DNA of 64,000 nt, from positions 124,001-188,000 of the forward strand of contig CANTEG010000003.1 of the NCBI GenBank assembly GCA_947652735.1, read 5' to 3'. Both the position numbers and the translations under genes were made by a program. The notes under the pieces were generated by a model, which saw only the letters and a list, made by a program, of their open reading frames with translations, ran no database searches and had not been told where the DNA came from. Every line of letters starts with the position of its first letter. The stretch's first letter is position 1. Positions 8,334-16,496 of the stretch are shown here, piece by piece. Origin of the DNA: an uncultured Lachnospiraceae bacterium (GTDB lineage Bacteria > Bacillota > Clostridia > Lachnospirales > Lachnospiraceae).

Positions 8334-9545
8334 GTGTACGAAAGCAAATTGATAGAAATTGCCGAAACCTACGGTACGCCAACATATGTATTTTTTGAGG
8401 AAGAATTAACGAAACAGGTTGATTTAATAAGAAAAATGCTTCCACAAGGTACAGGACTTTGCTTTGCAATGAAAGCAAATCCATTTTTGGCAGGAGCACT
8501 TGCGGGGCTTACCGACAAACTGGAGGTTTGTTCCTACGGAGAGTATGAAATATGCATACGGGAAGGAATCGCTGCGGATAGGCTGGTAGTGTCAGGAGTC
8601 AGCAAGACATTGGAACAGATGGAAGAAATCATGTGCTATAGCAAAGGCAGGGGCACATACACCATAGAGTCAAAACAGCAATATGAGGTTTTGAAAACAT
8701 GTGCAGGGAAGCTTGGTGTGAGACTGAACGTATTACTGAGACTTTCTTCGGGAAATCAGTTTGGTATGGATGAGGAAAGCCTGACGCAGGTTCTGTCACA
8801 GATTGACGGGGATGACCTTATGGATGTGGTGGGGCTTCACTATTATGGCGGAACACAGAAAAAAGCAGAAAAAGTGGAAAAAGAGCTGAAGCTTTTGGAG
8901 GAGGTTGCAAAACGGATTTCTGAAACGTATAAGCTTGACGGATTGGAGCTTGAGTATGGTCCGGGACTTCGGGTGTCATACTTTGAAAATGACAGTGCAG
9001 GCGAAAAGGAGTCGGCAGATGCGGAAAGACAATTGACAAAGCTTGCTTGTATGCTGGAGAAACTTCAGGGATATAACCAAGTTACAATAGAGCTTGGAAG
9101 GTTTCTGACGGCTTATTGCGGATGCTTTCTGACGCGGATTATGGATATTAAGCAGACAGGAAAGTCGGGATATATAATCGTAGATGGAGGAATTCATCAG
9201 ATAAATTATTATGGGCAGCTAATGGGAATGAAAAAACCATATATGAAGCTGATAGGAGAAAATGAAGTCAGGGAGGTAGGACAAAATGACGGCGGACAAG
9301 GCGGATACTCAGTCTGCGGCTCGCTGTGTACAGCAAATGACGTGCTGGTAAGGGACATTAAGCTTGACTGCCCTAAAACAGGAGATGTAATTTCCTTTGA
9401 ACGCTGTGGTGCATATTCGGTGACAGAGGGAATGGCATTGTTTTTAAGCAGGGATTTGCCACAGGTGCTTTACGTGAAGGCGGATGGCACGGTGGAAAGG
9501 CTGAGAAATAAAACTGAAATTAATATATTTAATGCAAAAGAGTAA
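8334..9545 (+). CDS. Fold-type III PLP decarboxylase-like enzyme within the dlt operon
   Basis: A 403-residue relative of diaminopimelate and ornithine/arginine decarboxylases (alanine-racemase-fold barrel plus beta domain). Lys47 in CFAMKANPF is the expected PLP lysine. Further landmarks are GLHYYGGTQ, the phosphate-binding ELGRFL, the active-site Cys-Asp block CGSLCTANDVL, and the late GAYSVTEG. All catalytic landmarks appear intact. The GTG start overlaps the ligase stop region and has GGGAGG upstream, so it is translationally coupled to dltA. Standard dlt operons lack such a gene. Its position suggests it produces or modifies the amino compound that the ligase activates. It is too divergent in context to call LysA. 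The substrate is unknown. Confidence 0.8.
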   Translation: MYESKLIEIAETYGTPTYVFFEEELTKQVDLIRKMLPQGTGLCFAMKANPFLAGALAGLTDKLEVCSYGEYEICIREGIAADRLVVSGVSKTLEQMEEIMCYSKGRGTYTIESKQQYEVLKTCAGKLGVRLNVLLRLSSGNQFGMDEESLTQVLSQIDGDDLMDVVGLHYYGGTQKKAEKVEKELKLLEEVAKRISETYKLDGLELEYGPGLRVSYFENDSAGEKESADAERQLTKLACMLEKLQGYNQVTIELGRFLTAYCGCFLTRIMDIKQTGKSGYIIVDGGIHQINYYGQLMGMKKPYMKLIGENEVREVGQNDGGQGGYSVCGSLCTANDVLVRDIKLDCPKTGDVISFERCGAYSVTEGMALFLSRDLPQVLYVKADGTVERLRNKTEINIFNAKE

Positions 9546-9613
9546 AAAGTTGTATTACAGTTTCTGCGAAAACCTGATATACAGCAACCCGTTTACTGAA
9601 AACAAATTTGACT

Positions 9614-9630
9614 TTATCAGAAGCTGATAA
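9614..9630. other. Small hairpin before dltC
   Basis: A perfect 7-bp inverted repeat, TTATCAG / CTGATAA, with a 3-nt loop, in the 118-nt gap between the decarboxylase and dltC. There is no T-tract, so it is more likely an mRNA stability or processing hairpin than a terminator. Confidence 0.4.
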
Positions 9631-9663
9631 GGAATGATGTTTAGAAAATAGGAGGATTTTACA

Positions 9664-9894
9664 ATGGAAAAATTATTGGAGATTTTAGAGGAAATTGCAC
9701 AGGGAGCAGATGTGAGGAATTGTACGACACTGATTGATGACCATATATTGGATTCCTTTGCAATATTGTCATTGGTATCAGAGTTGGAGGAGGAATTTGA
9801 CGTTGAGATATCACCGGCAGAGCTTATACCTGATAACTTTAACTCAGCGGAAAAGCTTTGGGAAATGGTTTGCAGACTGAAGGGAGATAATTAA
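9664..9894 (+). CDS. dltC: DltC-like carrier protein
   Basis: A 76-residue acyl-carrier-type protein. The phosphopantetheine attachment site is the Ser in ILDSFAILSL, the DSF form found in DltC proteins. The rest is the usual acidic four-helix carrier (LEEEFDVEISP). It would receive the aminoacyl group from the ligase at 6809 and hand it to the membrane MBOAT protein encoded next. An AGGAGG lies 8 nt before the ATG. It follows the decarboxylase by 118 nt and is separated from dltB by a single base. Confidence 0.92.
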   Translation: MEKLLEILEEIAQGADVRNCTTLIDDHILDSFAILSLVSELEEEFDVEISPAELIPDNFNSAEKLWEMVCRLKGDN

Positions 9895-9895
9895 A

Positions 9896-11386
9896 TTGTC
9901 ATATCATTTACTTACTTACAGTCTGCTGTTTCTGCCTGCAGTGATGCTTCTTTATCAGCTTACTCCCCAAAAGGTAAGATGGATAACTCTGCTGGCAGCA
10001 GACTACATATTTTTCTGGCTGATAAGCGGCGGACTTATTATTTGGATGCTTGCGGCAACTCTTGTCACATATGTCTGCGGTCGTGTGATTGCCTATGTGG
10101 TAGAACATTCTCCTGCAAAAGGCAAGGAACTGGTCAAACAAAAACGTGTAATACTTGGAATTGGCGTAATACTTACACTTGGAATGCTGGTAGTGTTCAA
10201 ATATTTAAAGGTTTTTGGCATTACATTTATAGCCCCGATTGGAATATCATACTATACACTTCAGACGATTTCCTATATGACTGACGTGTACAGGGGAACG
10301 GTGAAAGCGGAAACACATATCGGAAGACTGGCACTTTATTTAAGCTTTTTTCCTCAGATTATGGAGGGACCAATCAGCAGATACAGTGAGACTGCACACC
10401 CGCTCTTTTCAGGAAAACAGCTAGAGTTCCACAATATTGCATTTGGATATCAGAGGATTTTGTGGGGCTTATTTAAGAAGATGCTGATTGCAGACAGGCT
10501 GGCACCTGCAGTAATTAAGGTGTTTTCCGGTTATGAAAATTATGATGGTTCGGCAGTTGCTGTTGGAGTTGTTTTTTATACCATTCAGCTTTACATGGAA
10601 TTTTCGGGCTGTATGGATATTATAATCGGAACGGGAGAGGTATTTGGCATTGTTCTTCCTGAAAACTTCAGACAGCCATTCTTTGCAAGAAATGCATCTG
10701 ACTTTTGGCGCAGATGGCACATAACTCTTGGTACATGGCTGAAAGATTACGTCTTTTATCCAGTTTCCCTTGCAAAGCCGGTTAAGAAAGTGGCAAAGAG
10801 CGTCAAAGGTAAATTTGGAATTGGTGTCAGTAAATTTGTGGCACCGACTGCCGCACTATTTTGTGTATGGCTTTCAAACGGCATCTGGCACGGTGCAGGC
10901 TGGACGTATATATTTTATGGAATGTATTACTTTGTGTTAATATTTATTGAAAATATAACGGAGGCACCTGTTAAGAAGTTTGCAGAACGAAAGAATATAA
11001 ACATGGAGGGCGTTGCCTGTAAGGTACTTCGGGGCGTAAAGCTGTTTTTTATCGTAAATATCGGAGAACTGTTTTTCAGGGCGACCAGTGTTGCACAGGG
11101 CTTTTCCATGCTGGGACGTATTTTTGGAAAGTTCCATATATCTGCTTTGTTGGAGAGTAATTTAGGCATGGATGTGTATGATGTTGCTTTGGCATTTGTG
11201 GGAATTGTGATTGTCCTGCTTGTTGATATATTGCACGAAAAAGGCGTTTCTGTAAGAGAAAAAATTGCATCGCTTAGGCTGCCGCTTCGCTGGGGCGTAT
11301 GGTATGCTGTGATACTTAGCGTTATTATTTTGGGAGCATATGGTGCAGGATATACAGTGGTAGATATGATTTATGCCGCATATTAG
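9896..11386 (+). CDS. dltB: DltB-like MBOAT acyltransferase
   Basis: A 496-residue membrane-bound O-acyltransferase with many hydrophobic segments. The conserved block DFWRRWHITLGTWLKDYVFYP and the catalytic histidine region SNGIWHGAGWTYIFYG are both present. In dlt systems this protein takes the aminoacyl group from the carrier protein on the cytoplasmic side and moves it across the membrane for transfer to teichoic acid. It starts at a TTG one base after the dltC stop, with AGGGAG inside the dltC end as ribosome-binding site, so the pair is tightly coupled. Typical family length is 400-500 residues. Confidence 0.92.
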   Translation: MSYHLLTYSLLFLPAVMLLYQLTPQKVRWITLLAADYIFFWLISGGLIIWMLAATLVTYVCGRVIAYVVEHSPAKGKELVKQKRVILGIGVILTLGMLVVFKYLKVFGITFIAPIGISYYTLQTISYMTDVYRGTVKAETHIGRLALYLSFFPQIMEGPISRYSETAHPLFSGKQLEFHNIAFGYQRILWGLFKKMLIADRLAPAVIKVFSGYENYDGSAVAVGVVFYTIQLYMEFSGCMDIIIGTGEVFGIVLPENFRQPFFARNASDFWRRWHITLGTWLKDYVFYPVSLAKPVKKVAKSVKGKFGIGVSKFVAPTAALFCVWLSNGIWHGAGWTYIFYGMYYFVLIFIENITEAPVKKFAERKNINMEGVACKVLRGVKLFFIVNIGELFFRATSVAQGFSMLGRIFGKFHISALLESNLGMDVYDVALAFVGIVIVLLVDILHEKGVSVREKIASLRLPLRWGVWYAVILSVIILGAYGAGYTVVDMIYAAY

Positions 11387-11419
11387 CAGGTGATACAAAG
11401 GTACGAAAGAGGTGTTTTT

Positions 11420-12382
11420 ATGAAAATAAATAAAAATGTTGTAAAGTCAGTGGGCTTTTTGCTTGGACTTTTTGTTTTACTGCTTGCAATGTCGGCTGTG
11501 TTTCACAGAAAAAACTTTGTCAATGTATATGACAGGGAGTCTGTGGAACGTAAAATAAATGAGGTGGATGCGGAAAAGGATAATTCTCTTGAGGTTTTAT
11601 TTTGTGGTGACAGTGAGTGTTACTCCAGCTTTTGTCCTACGCTGTTGTTCTCAGAGTTCGGACACACCTCCTATGTATGTGGAACATCCGCACAGAGACT
11701 TTGTGACACATATACCATATTAGAGGAGGTATTTAAAACCCAGTCTCCTAAAGTAGTTGTCATAGAGACAAATTGTTTTTACAGAGGGGCAAAATCCTCA
11801 GGTGACAGCAACGACAGTGTGCTTAATTTTTTGACAAATCGTTTTTCCGTATTTGCATATCACTCGGACTGGAAGAATTTTGTGGGCAGTTTTACGGGAA
11901 AAGGAACAGGGAAAAAAGAAAAGAATGATTTAAAGGGCTTTATAGTAAGAAACAGTGTAAATCCATATAAAGGTGGACGTTACATGGTTGAGTGTGAGGA
12001 TGAGGAGGAGTTTCCAACTGACACATATACCTATTTGGATAAGATTTTAAAGCTTTGCAATGATAATAATACAAAGCTGTTGCTGATAAGTAGTCCATCC
12101 CCGAAAAACTGGACATACGCAAGACATAACAGCGTAAAAAAGTGGGCAAACCAGTCGCAGGTTGGTTATCTGGATTTGAATCTGCAAAACAATTTGGGTA
12201 TAGATTGGGATACAGACACAAAGGATGGCGGAGATCACGTAAATTATGCAGGAGCGAAAAAGGTGACAAGATTTATCGGGGCATACTTAAGTGAAACATA
12301 CGGACTTCCTGATTTGCGGGAGGAACAAGATTATGCAGACTGGAAAGAGAACTGCAAAGCAACCTATGACTTAGAGAAATAG
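11420..12382 (+). CDS. dltD: DltD-like SGNH-fold transfer protein
   Basis: A 320-residue protein with an N-terminal membrane anchor (VGFLLGLFVLLLAMSAVF) and an extracytoplasmic SGNH-like domain. The nucleophile block is LFCGDSECYSS and the C-terminal DxxH is GGDHVNYAG. DltD proteins act outside the membrane, next to DltB, in the final transfer of the amino acid to teichoic acid. I use the ATG at 11420, preceded by AGAGGTG; an in-frame GTG at 11390 would add ten hydrophilic residues and has no clear ribosome-binding site. It ends the operon. Similarity to canonical DltD is by fold motifs and context, not by obvious full-length identity. Confidence 0.82.
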   Translation: MKINKNVVKSVGFLLGLFVLLLAMSAVFHRKNFVNVYDRESVERKINEVDAEKDNSLEVLFCGDSECYSSFCPTLLFSEFGHTSYVCGTSAQRLCDTYTILEEVFKTQSPKVVVIETNCFYRGAKSSGDSNDSVLNFLTNRFSVFAYHSDWKNFVGSFTGKGTGKKEKNDLKGFIVRNSVNPYKGGRYMVECEDEEEFPTDTYTYLDKILKLCNDNNTKLLLISSPSPKNWTYARHNSVKKWANQSQVGYLDLNLQNNLGIDWDTDTKDGGDHVNYAGAKKVTRFIGAYLSETYGLPDLREEQDYADWKENCKATYDLEK

Positions 12383-12385
12383 GTA

Positions 12386-12545
12386 GGCTGTTCCTGTGCG
12401 AATAACCCAAGTAACACTTGTATCATGAAGACATATATGTTATTATGAAACCATAAAAGGAACAACCGCCCACAAAGTGGTTGACCTCATAGTGTTGGTA
12501 GAAATTCCACCCGCCACTCGGTCAAAGTTTAGGGTGGTTTTTCTA
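12386..12545. other. Structured non-coding region with a pseudoknot-like arrangement
   Basis: GGCTGTTCCT (12386-12395) pairs with AGGAACAACC (12458-12467), one mismatch. A small hairpin CCAC-AAA-GTGG is at 12470-12480. Two further pairs interleave: TTGACC (12481-12486) with GGTCAA (12520-12525), and CCACCC (12507-12512) with GGGTGG (12532-12537). That order gives an H-type pseudoknot on either strand. On the + strand the last arm is followed by TTTTTC and could act as a terminator after the dlt-like operon. On the - strand it could be a transposon-associated RNA: bases 12580-12720 read on the - strand as a degenerate ORF tail. I cannot name the family. The remainder, to 12756, shows only a TATAAT at 12723 without a well-spaced -35. 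Confidence 0.4.
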
Positions 12546-12756
12546 TGTTTTGTTCTTGTTCATAAGCACCACCCCCATTCTATGTAGAATAGAGGTCAGC
12601 CACCCTGTAACACGATTGCTCTGTTTGTATCACAACATAGCGCATAGCGTCACGTAACAATTTTAATGCTGCCAATTGCGTTTTATAAAAACGTGTGGTA
12701 CACTTGAAACGAAAAAAATACCTATAATGTATTTGAAGTGTAAGGAGCATGGCACT

Positions 12757-13626
12757 ATGAAGTTTACTAAAATGGAAGGTCTTGGCAACGATTATGTATA
12801 TGTCAACTGCTTTCGTGAGACGGTGAAGAACCCGAAAGAGCTTGCAATCAAGGTGAGTGACAGGCATTTTGGAATCGGCTCTGACGGACTGATTCTGATA
12901 AAGCCGTCTGAAATTGCAGATTTTACAATGGAAATGTACAACGCTGATGGTTCCCAGTCGGAAATGTGTGGAAATGGGATACGGTGTGTGGGCAAATATG
13001 TGTATGACTATGGGCTTACAGATAAAAAATCCGTGTCCGTGGAGACGTTGGCAGGCATTAAATATCTTGATTTTACAATTGAAAATGAGGAAAAGGATGG
13101 ACGGGGAACAGTTGCAAAGGTCACCGTAAATATGGGTGCACCGATTCTTTCTTCGTCCCTTGTTCCTGTAAAGATAAATGGTGTTTCAGACAAAGATACG
13201 GTTGTCAGCCGTACAGTGAAAATTGCAGACAGGGAATGGAATATTACCTGTGTTTCGATGGGAAATCCGCACTGTATCACGTTTGTGGATGATGTGGACA
13301 CATTTCCTTTGGAGGAAATAGGAGCCAGCTTTGAAAATGCCCCGATATTTCCAAGACGGGTAAATGCAGAGTTTGTACAGATTGTGGACAGAAAATATGT
13401 AAAGATGCGGGTGTATGAGCGTGGAACAGGCGAAACCCTTGCCTGCGGTACGGGAGCATGTGCCACTGCCGTTGCATGTATGTTAAACGGACTTACGGAA
13501 GAGGAAGTCACCGTTAAGCTGCTTGGCGGTGAGCTTATCATAAAATGGGACAAGGAACAAAATGTTGTTTACATGACGGGACCTGCAAAGGTCGTATTTG
13601 ATGGAGTGATAGAAACTGATTTATAG
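12757..13626 (+). CDS. dapF: Diaminopimelate epimerase
   Basis: A 289-residue DapF, which converts LL- to meso-diaminopimelate for lysine and peptidoglycan synthesis. The two catalytic cysteines are Cys71 (EMCGNGIRC) and Cys230 (LACGTGACA). The N-terminal MKFTKMEGLGNDYV, the substrate-binding MGNPHC and the YERGTGET block are all intact. The start is the ATG at 12757, 9 nt after AAGGAG; upstream in-frame extension to 12676 is unlikely. It is followed 98 nt later by dapL, so the window holds the last two steps of the aminotransferase route to meso-DAP. Confidence 0.97.
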   Translation: MKFTKMEGLGNDYVYVNCFRETVKNPKELAIKVSDRHFGIGSDGLILIKPSEIADFTMEMYNADGSQSEMCGNGIRCVGKYVYDYGLTDKKSVSVETLAGIKYLDFTIENEEKDGRGTVAKVTVNMGAPILSSSLVPVKINGVSDKDTVVSRTVKIADREWNITCVSMGNPHCITFVDDVDTFPLEEIGASFENAPIFPRRVNAEFVQIVDRKYVKMRVYERGTGETLACGTGACATAVACMLNGLTEEEVTVKLLGGELIIKWDKEQNVVYMTGPAKVVFDGVIETDL

Positions 13627-13673
13627 ATAAGATGTGTCAATTTTTTTATGAAAGTTGGCATGTACCGTCAGTC

Positions 13674-13710
13674 ATTTGTCAAGGACAAATATGGAATGGC
13701 TGATGTTCAA
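13674..13710 (+). repeat. Intergenic repeat copy A, upstream of dapL
   Basis: A perfect hairpin ATTTGTC-AAG-GACAAAT (13674-13690) is followed by ATGGAATGGC and TGATGTTCAA. This right half matches copies B-E of a dispersed element elsewhere in the window. It ends 14 nt before the dapL ATG. It is the most divergent of the five copies. Confidence 0.45.
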
Positions 13711-13724
13711 ATTAGGAGGAAGAT

Positions 13725-14942
13725 ATGTTTAAGGTAAATGACAATTATTTAAAGCTGCCGGGAAGCTATTTGTTTTCTACAATCGGCAAAAAGGTAAGGG
13801 AGTATCAGGAGAAAAATCCTGACAAGGAAATTATAAGGCTTGGAATCGGTGATGTTACCCAGCCGCTTGCACCTGCAATTATTGACAGGCTGCACAAGGC
13901 AGTAGATGAGATGGCAGCAAAGGAAACCTTTAAGGGATATGCACCTGACCTTGGGTATGAATTTTTGAGAAGCTCCATTGCAAAGTATGATTACAAGGAA
14001 AGAGGCGTAGACATTGCAATTGATGAGATATTTATTAGTGACGGTGCAAAATGTGATTCAGGAAATATTCAGGAAATATTTTCCCTTGATAACAAAATAG
14101 CAGTGTGCGACCCAGTCTATCCTGTATATGTTGACTCTAACGTTATGGCGGGAAGAACAGGTACATATGACAGCAATACAGGACTTTGGAGTGATGTGAT
14201 ATATATGCCTTGTAAGGAAGAAAACGGCTTTGCGCCTGAACTTTCGACAGAGGCACCTGACATTATATATCTTTGTTTTCCAAATAACCCGACGGGTGCA
14301 ACCATAAACAAGGAACAGCTTCAGAAGTGGGTGGATTATGCAAACAGTATTCAGGCGGTTATTATTTATGATGCCGCATATGAGGCATACATAAGTGAGG
14401 ATGATGTTCCACATACAATTTATGAGTGTGACGGTGCAAAAACATGTGCAATAGAGCTTAGAAGCTTTTCAAAAAATGCAGGCTTTACGGGAACCAGGCT
14501 TGGCTTTACCGTTGTTCCTAAGGCACTTTGCAGCAGTGACGGCACCTGCCTTAACGCACTTTGGGCGAGGAGACATGGAACAAAATATAACGGAGCACCG
14601 TATATTGTACAGCAGGCAGGAGATGCCGTATATTCCGAGGCAGGCAGAGCACAGACCAAGGAGCAGATTGCTTATTATATGAACAATGCAAGGTACATAT
14701 ATGACGGACTGAAAGGTGCAGGATACAGTGTTTCAGGCGGCGTAAATGCACCGTATATCTGGCTGAAGACACCTGATGGAATGAGCTCTTGGGATTTCTT
14801 TGACTATTTGCTGGAAAAGGCGAATGTTGTAGGAACTCCGGGTTCAGGCTTTGGACCAAGCGGAGAGGGATATTTCCGACTGACGGCATTTGGAACCAAC
14901 GAAAATACCGTAAAGGCGATAGACAGAATAAAAGCATTATAG
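13725..14942 (+). CDS. dapL: LL-diaminopimelate aminotransferase
   Basis: A 405-residue fold-type I PLP aminotransferase that makes LL-diaminopimelate from tetrahydrodipicolinate and glutamate in one step, bypassing the acylated intermediates. The N-terminal block ([20 protein letters not shown]), [28 protein letters not shown] and [15 protein letters not shown] (PLP lysine at 250) are diagnostic of DapL. AGGAGG lies 6 nt before the ATG. It is paired with dapF upstream. No terminator is evident after it; the next promoter begins at 15016. Confidence 0.96.
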   Translation: MFKVNDNYLKLPGSYLFSTIGKKVREYQEKNPDKEIIRLGIGDVTQPLAPAIIDRLHKAVDEMAAKETFKGYAPDLGYEFLRSSIAKYDYKERGVDIAIDEIFISDGAKCDSGNIQEIFSLDNKIAVCDPVYPVYVDSNVMAGRTGTYDSNTGLWSDVIYMPCKEENGFAPELSTEAPDIIYLCFPNNPTGATINKEQLQKWVDYANSIQAVIIYDAAYEAYISEDDVPHTIYECDGAKTCAIELRSFSKNAGFTGTRLGFTVVPKALCSSDGTCLNALWARRHGTKYNGAPYIVQQAGDAVYSEAGRAQTKEQIAYYMNNARYIYDGLKGAGYSVSGGVNAPYIWLKTPDGMSSWDFFDYLLEKANVVGTPGSGFGPSGEGYFRLTAFGTNENTVKAIDRIKAL

Positions 14943-15015
14943 CATGTGTATAAAAAGACTATAAATTATAAATGACCATAAAATATGGTGCAAAAGCGTT
15001 ATAAAATATAGAATA

Positions 15016-15044
15016 TTGAAAAAAATAGTTGGGTATGCTAGAAT
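15016..15044 (+). promoter_or_regulatory. Promoter of the sugar-transferase operon
   Basis: TTGAAA (15016-15021), a 17-nt spacer, and TAGAAT (15039-15044) preceded by an extended TG (15036-15037). It lies 39 nt upstream of the GTG start. Confidence 0.6.
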
Positions 15045-15082
15045 TGACAAAATAATACTCCGATAATGGGCGGTGATAAAAG

Positions 15083-16483
15083 GTGTCAGGCAGATATACA
15101 AGCAGAAGCAAGCATTTCGATTTCATATTTATAGATTTGATATGTGTCGAGGTATCTTTTATCATCGCCTATTATGTGCGTTTGGGACAGGAACAGGCAG
15201 TGCCGGGTGATTACACTATGATGAACATCATAGTCATACTTGCCCACATTGCCATTGCTTTTTTTACGGAATGTTATTCGGGTATTATAAGAAGAGGGTA
15301 TGGCAAGGAAATCAGGCATGTGCTTGTACACAATTTTGAACTCCTTGCTGTGCTGCTTGCGATTTGGTTCTTTCAGAAACAGTCTTCTGATTATTCAAGA
15401 ATTTTGATTGCACTTTTTGTAGGCATTGATTCGGTGCTTATGTATGGTGCACGCTGTCTGTTGAAGTCATATTTAAGGCATCATATTAAAACGGAAGATA
15501 AGCTTAGCCGCGTGCTTGTTGTCACGGAGCGGGCTGACGCGGACGAGCTTTTAAAGGGACTTACGGGTGTCAACTATGTTTCCTTTGCCGTTCAGGGTGT
15601 TGTAGTTATTGACAAAAACATGGTTGGGCAGCAGATACAGGACGTGGATGTTGTGGCAACGGGAATTGATATGTATGACTATGTGAGAACAAATGTGATT
15701 GACGAAATATTTTTAAACTATGGGGGAAAGAGTTTAAATCATGTTGTAAACAAATTTCTTTCCATGGGAGTCGTGGTACATGTGAATTTGAACGGAATCA
15801 TTACAAATGTGCCGAATGCTGTTGTTGAGCGTATGAATTCATATACAGTTGTTACAACAAGTAATAATTTGATGTCCGCAAAACAAAAGATTGCAAAGAG
15901 GCTTATTGATATTTTTGGTTCACTGGTGGGAATTGTCATAACATTACTATTGTTTCTTATCTTTGGACCTGCAATCAAAATACAATCCAAGGGTTCCATT
16001 TTTTTCAAGCAGGTAAGAGTGGGCAAGAACGGACGGAAATTCAAAATGTACAAGTTCAGATCCATGTATGCTGACGCAGAGGAACGCAAAAAGGATTTGA
16101 TGGACCAAAATAAAATGTCAGGGCTTATGTTTAAGATGGATGATGACCCGAGAATTACCCCAATCGGGAAATTTATGCGAAAATGGAGCTTGGACGAGTT
16201 CCCGCAATTCATCAATGTGTTCAAGGGAGATATGAGCTTAGTGGGCACAAGACCGCCCACCGTAGATGAATATGAGCGTTATGCGGGGCACCATAAGAGC
16301 AGACTTGCCATGAAGCCGGGGGTTACAGGGATGTGGCAGGTTTCGGGAAGAAACGATATTACAGATTTTGAGGAGGTTGTACGGCTGGACAATGAGTACA
16401 TCAAAAATTTCAGTATAACCTTGGATATGAAAATAATCGTGAGAACTATTGCGGCGGTTGCCACAAAAAAAGGTTCCATTTAA
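15083..16483 (+). CDS. Polyprenyl-phosphate sugar-1-phosphate transferase (exopolysaccharide priming enzyme)
   Basis: A 466-residue three-part protein. Several N-terminal membrane segments (within about residues 10-130) are followed by a CoA-binding-like domain (about 140-250) and a C-terminal bacterial sugar transferase domain beginning at KRLIDIFGSLVGIV. The catalytic stretch includes KMYKFRSMYADAEE, WSLDEFPQFINVF and GDMSLVGTRPP. It should place the first sugar phosphate on undecaprenyl phosphate to start a surface polysaccharide. A GTG start is used, with GGGCGGTG as ribosome-binding site. It is the only priming transferase in the window, so it may serve one or both export clusters downstream. 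The sugar cannot be read from sequence. Confidence 0.9.
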   Translation: MSGRYTSRSKHFDFIFIDLICVEVSFIIAYYVRLGQEQAVPGDYTMMNIIVILAHIAIAFFTECYSGIIRRGYGKEIRHVLVHNFELLAVLLAIWFFQKQSSDYSRILIALFVGIDSVLMYGARCLLKSYLRHHIKTEDKLSRVLVVTERADADELLKGLTGVNYVSFAVQGVVVIDKNMVGQQIQDVDVVATGIDMYDYVRTNVIDEIFLNYGGKSLNHVVNKFLSMGVVVHVNLNGIITNVPNAVVERMNSYTVVTTSNNLMSAKQKIAKRLIDIFGSLVGIVITLLLFLIFGPAIKIQSKGSIFFKQVRVGKNGRKFKMYKFRSMYADAEERKKDLMDQNKMSGLMFKMDDDPRITPIGKFMRKWSLDEFPQFINVFKGDMSLVGTRPPTVDEYERYAGHHKSRLAMKPGVTGMWQVSGRNDITDFEEVVRLDNEYIKNFSITLDMKIIVRTIAAVATKKGSI

Positions 16484-16496
16484 GTTGGAGGAAAAC

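Noticed and set aside
8334-9545. Calling the dlt-operon decarboxylase lysA
   Set aside because: Family motifs fit, but its coupling to the ligase and separation from dapF/dapL argue for another substrate.
12520-12550. T-box-like AGGGTGG motif before dapF
   Set aside because: The motif lacks the following ACCGCG part, there is no stem I specifier loop, and the next gene is not a typical T-box target arrangement.
12704-12728. TTGAAA and TATAAT as a dapF promoter
   Set aside because: The spacer is only 13 nt, too short for sigma-A; the TATAAT alone is not enough.
12580-12867. Minus-strand ORF overlapping the dapF start
   Set aside because: Its N-terminal part is antisense to dapF. Only the tail in the gap could be a relic, and it matches no family I can name.
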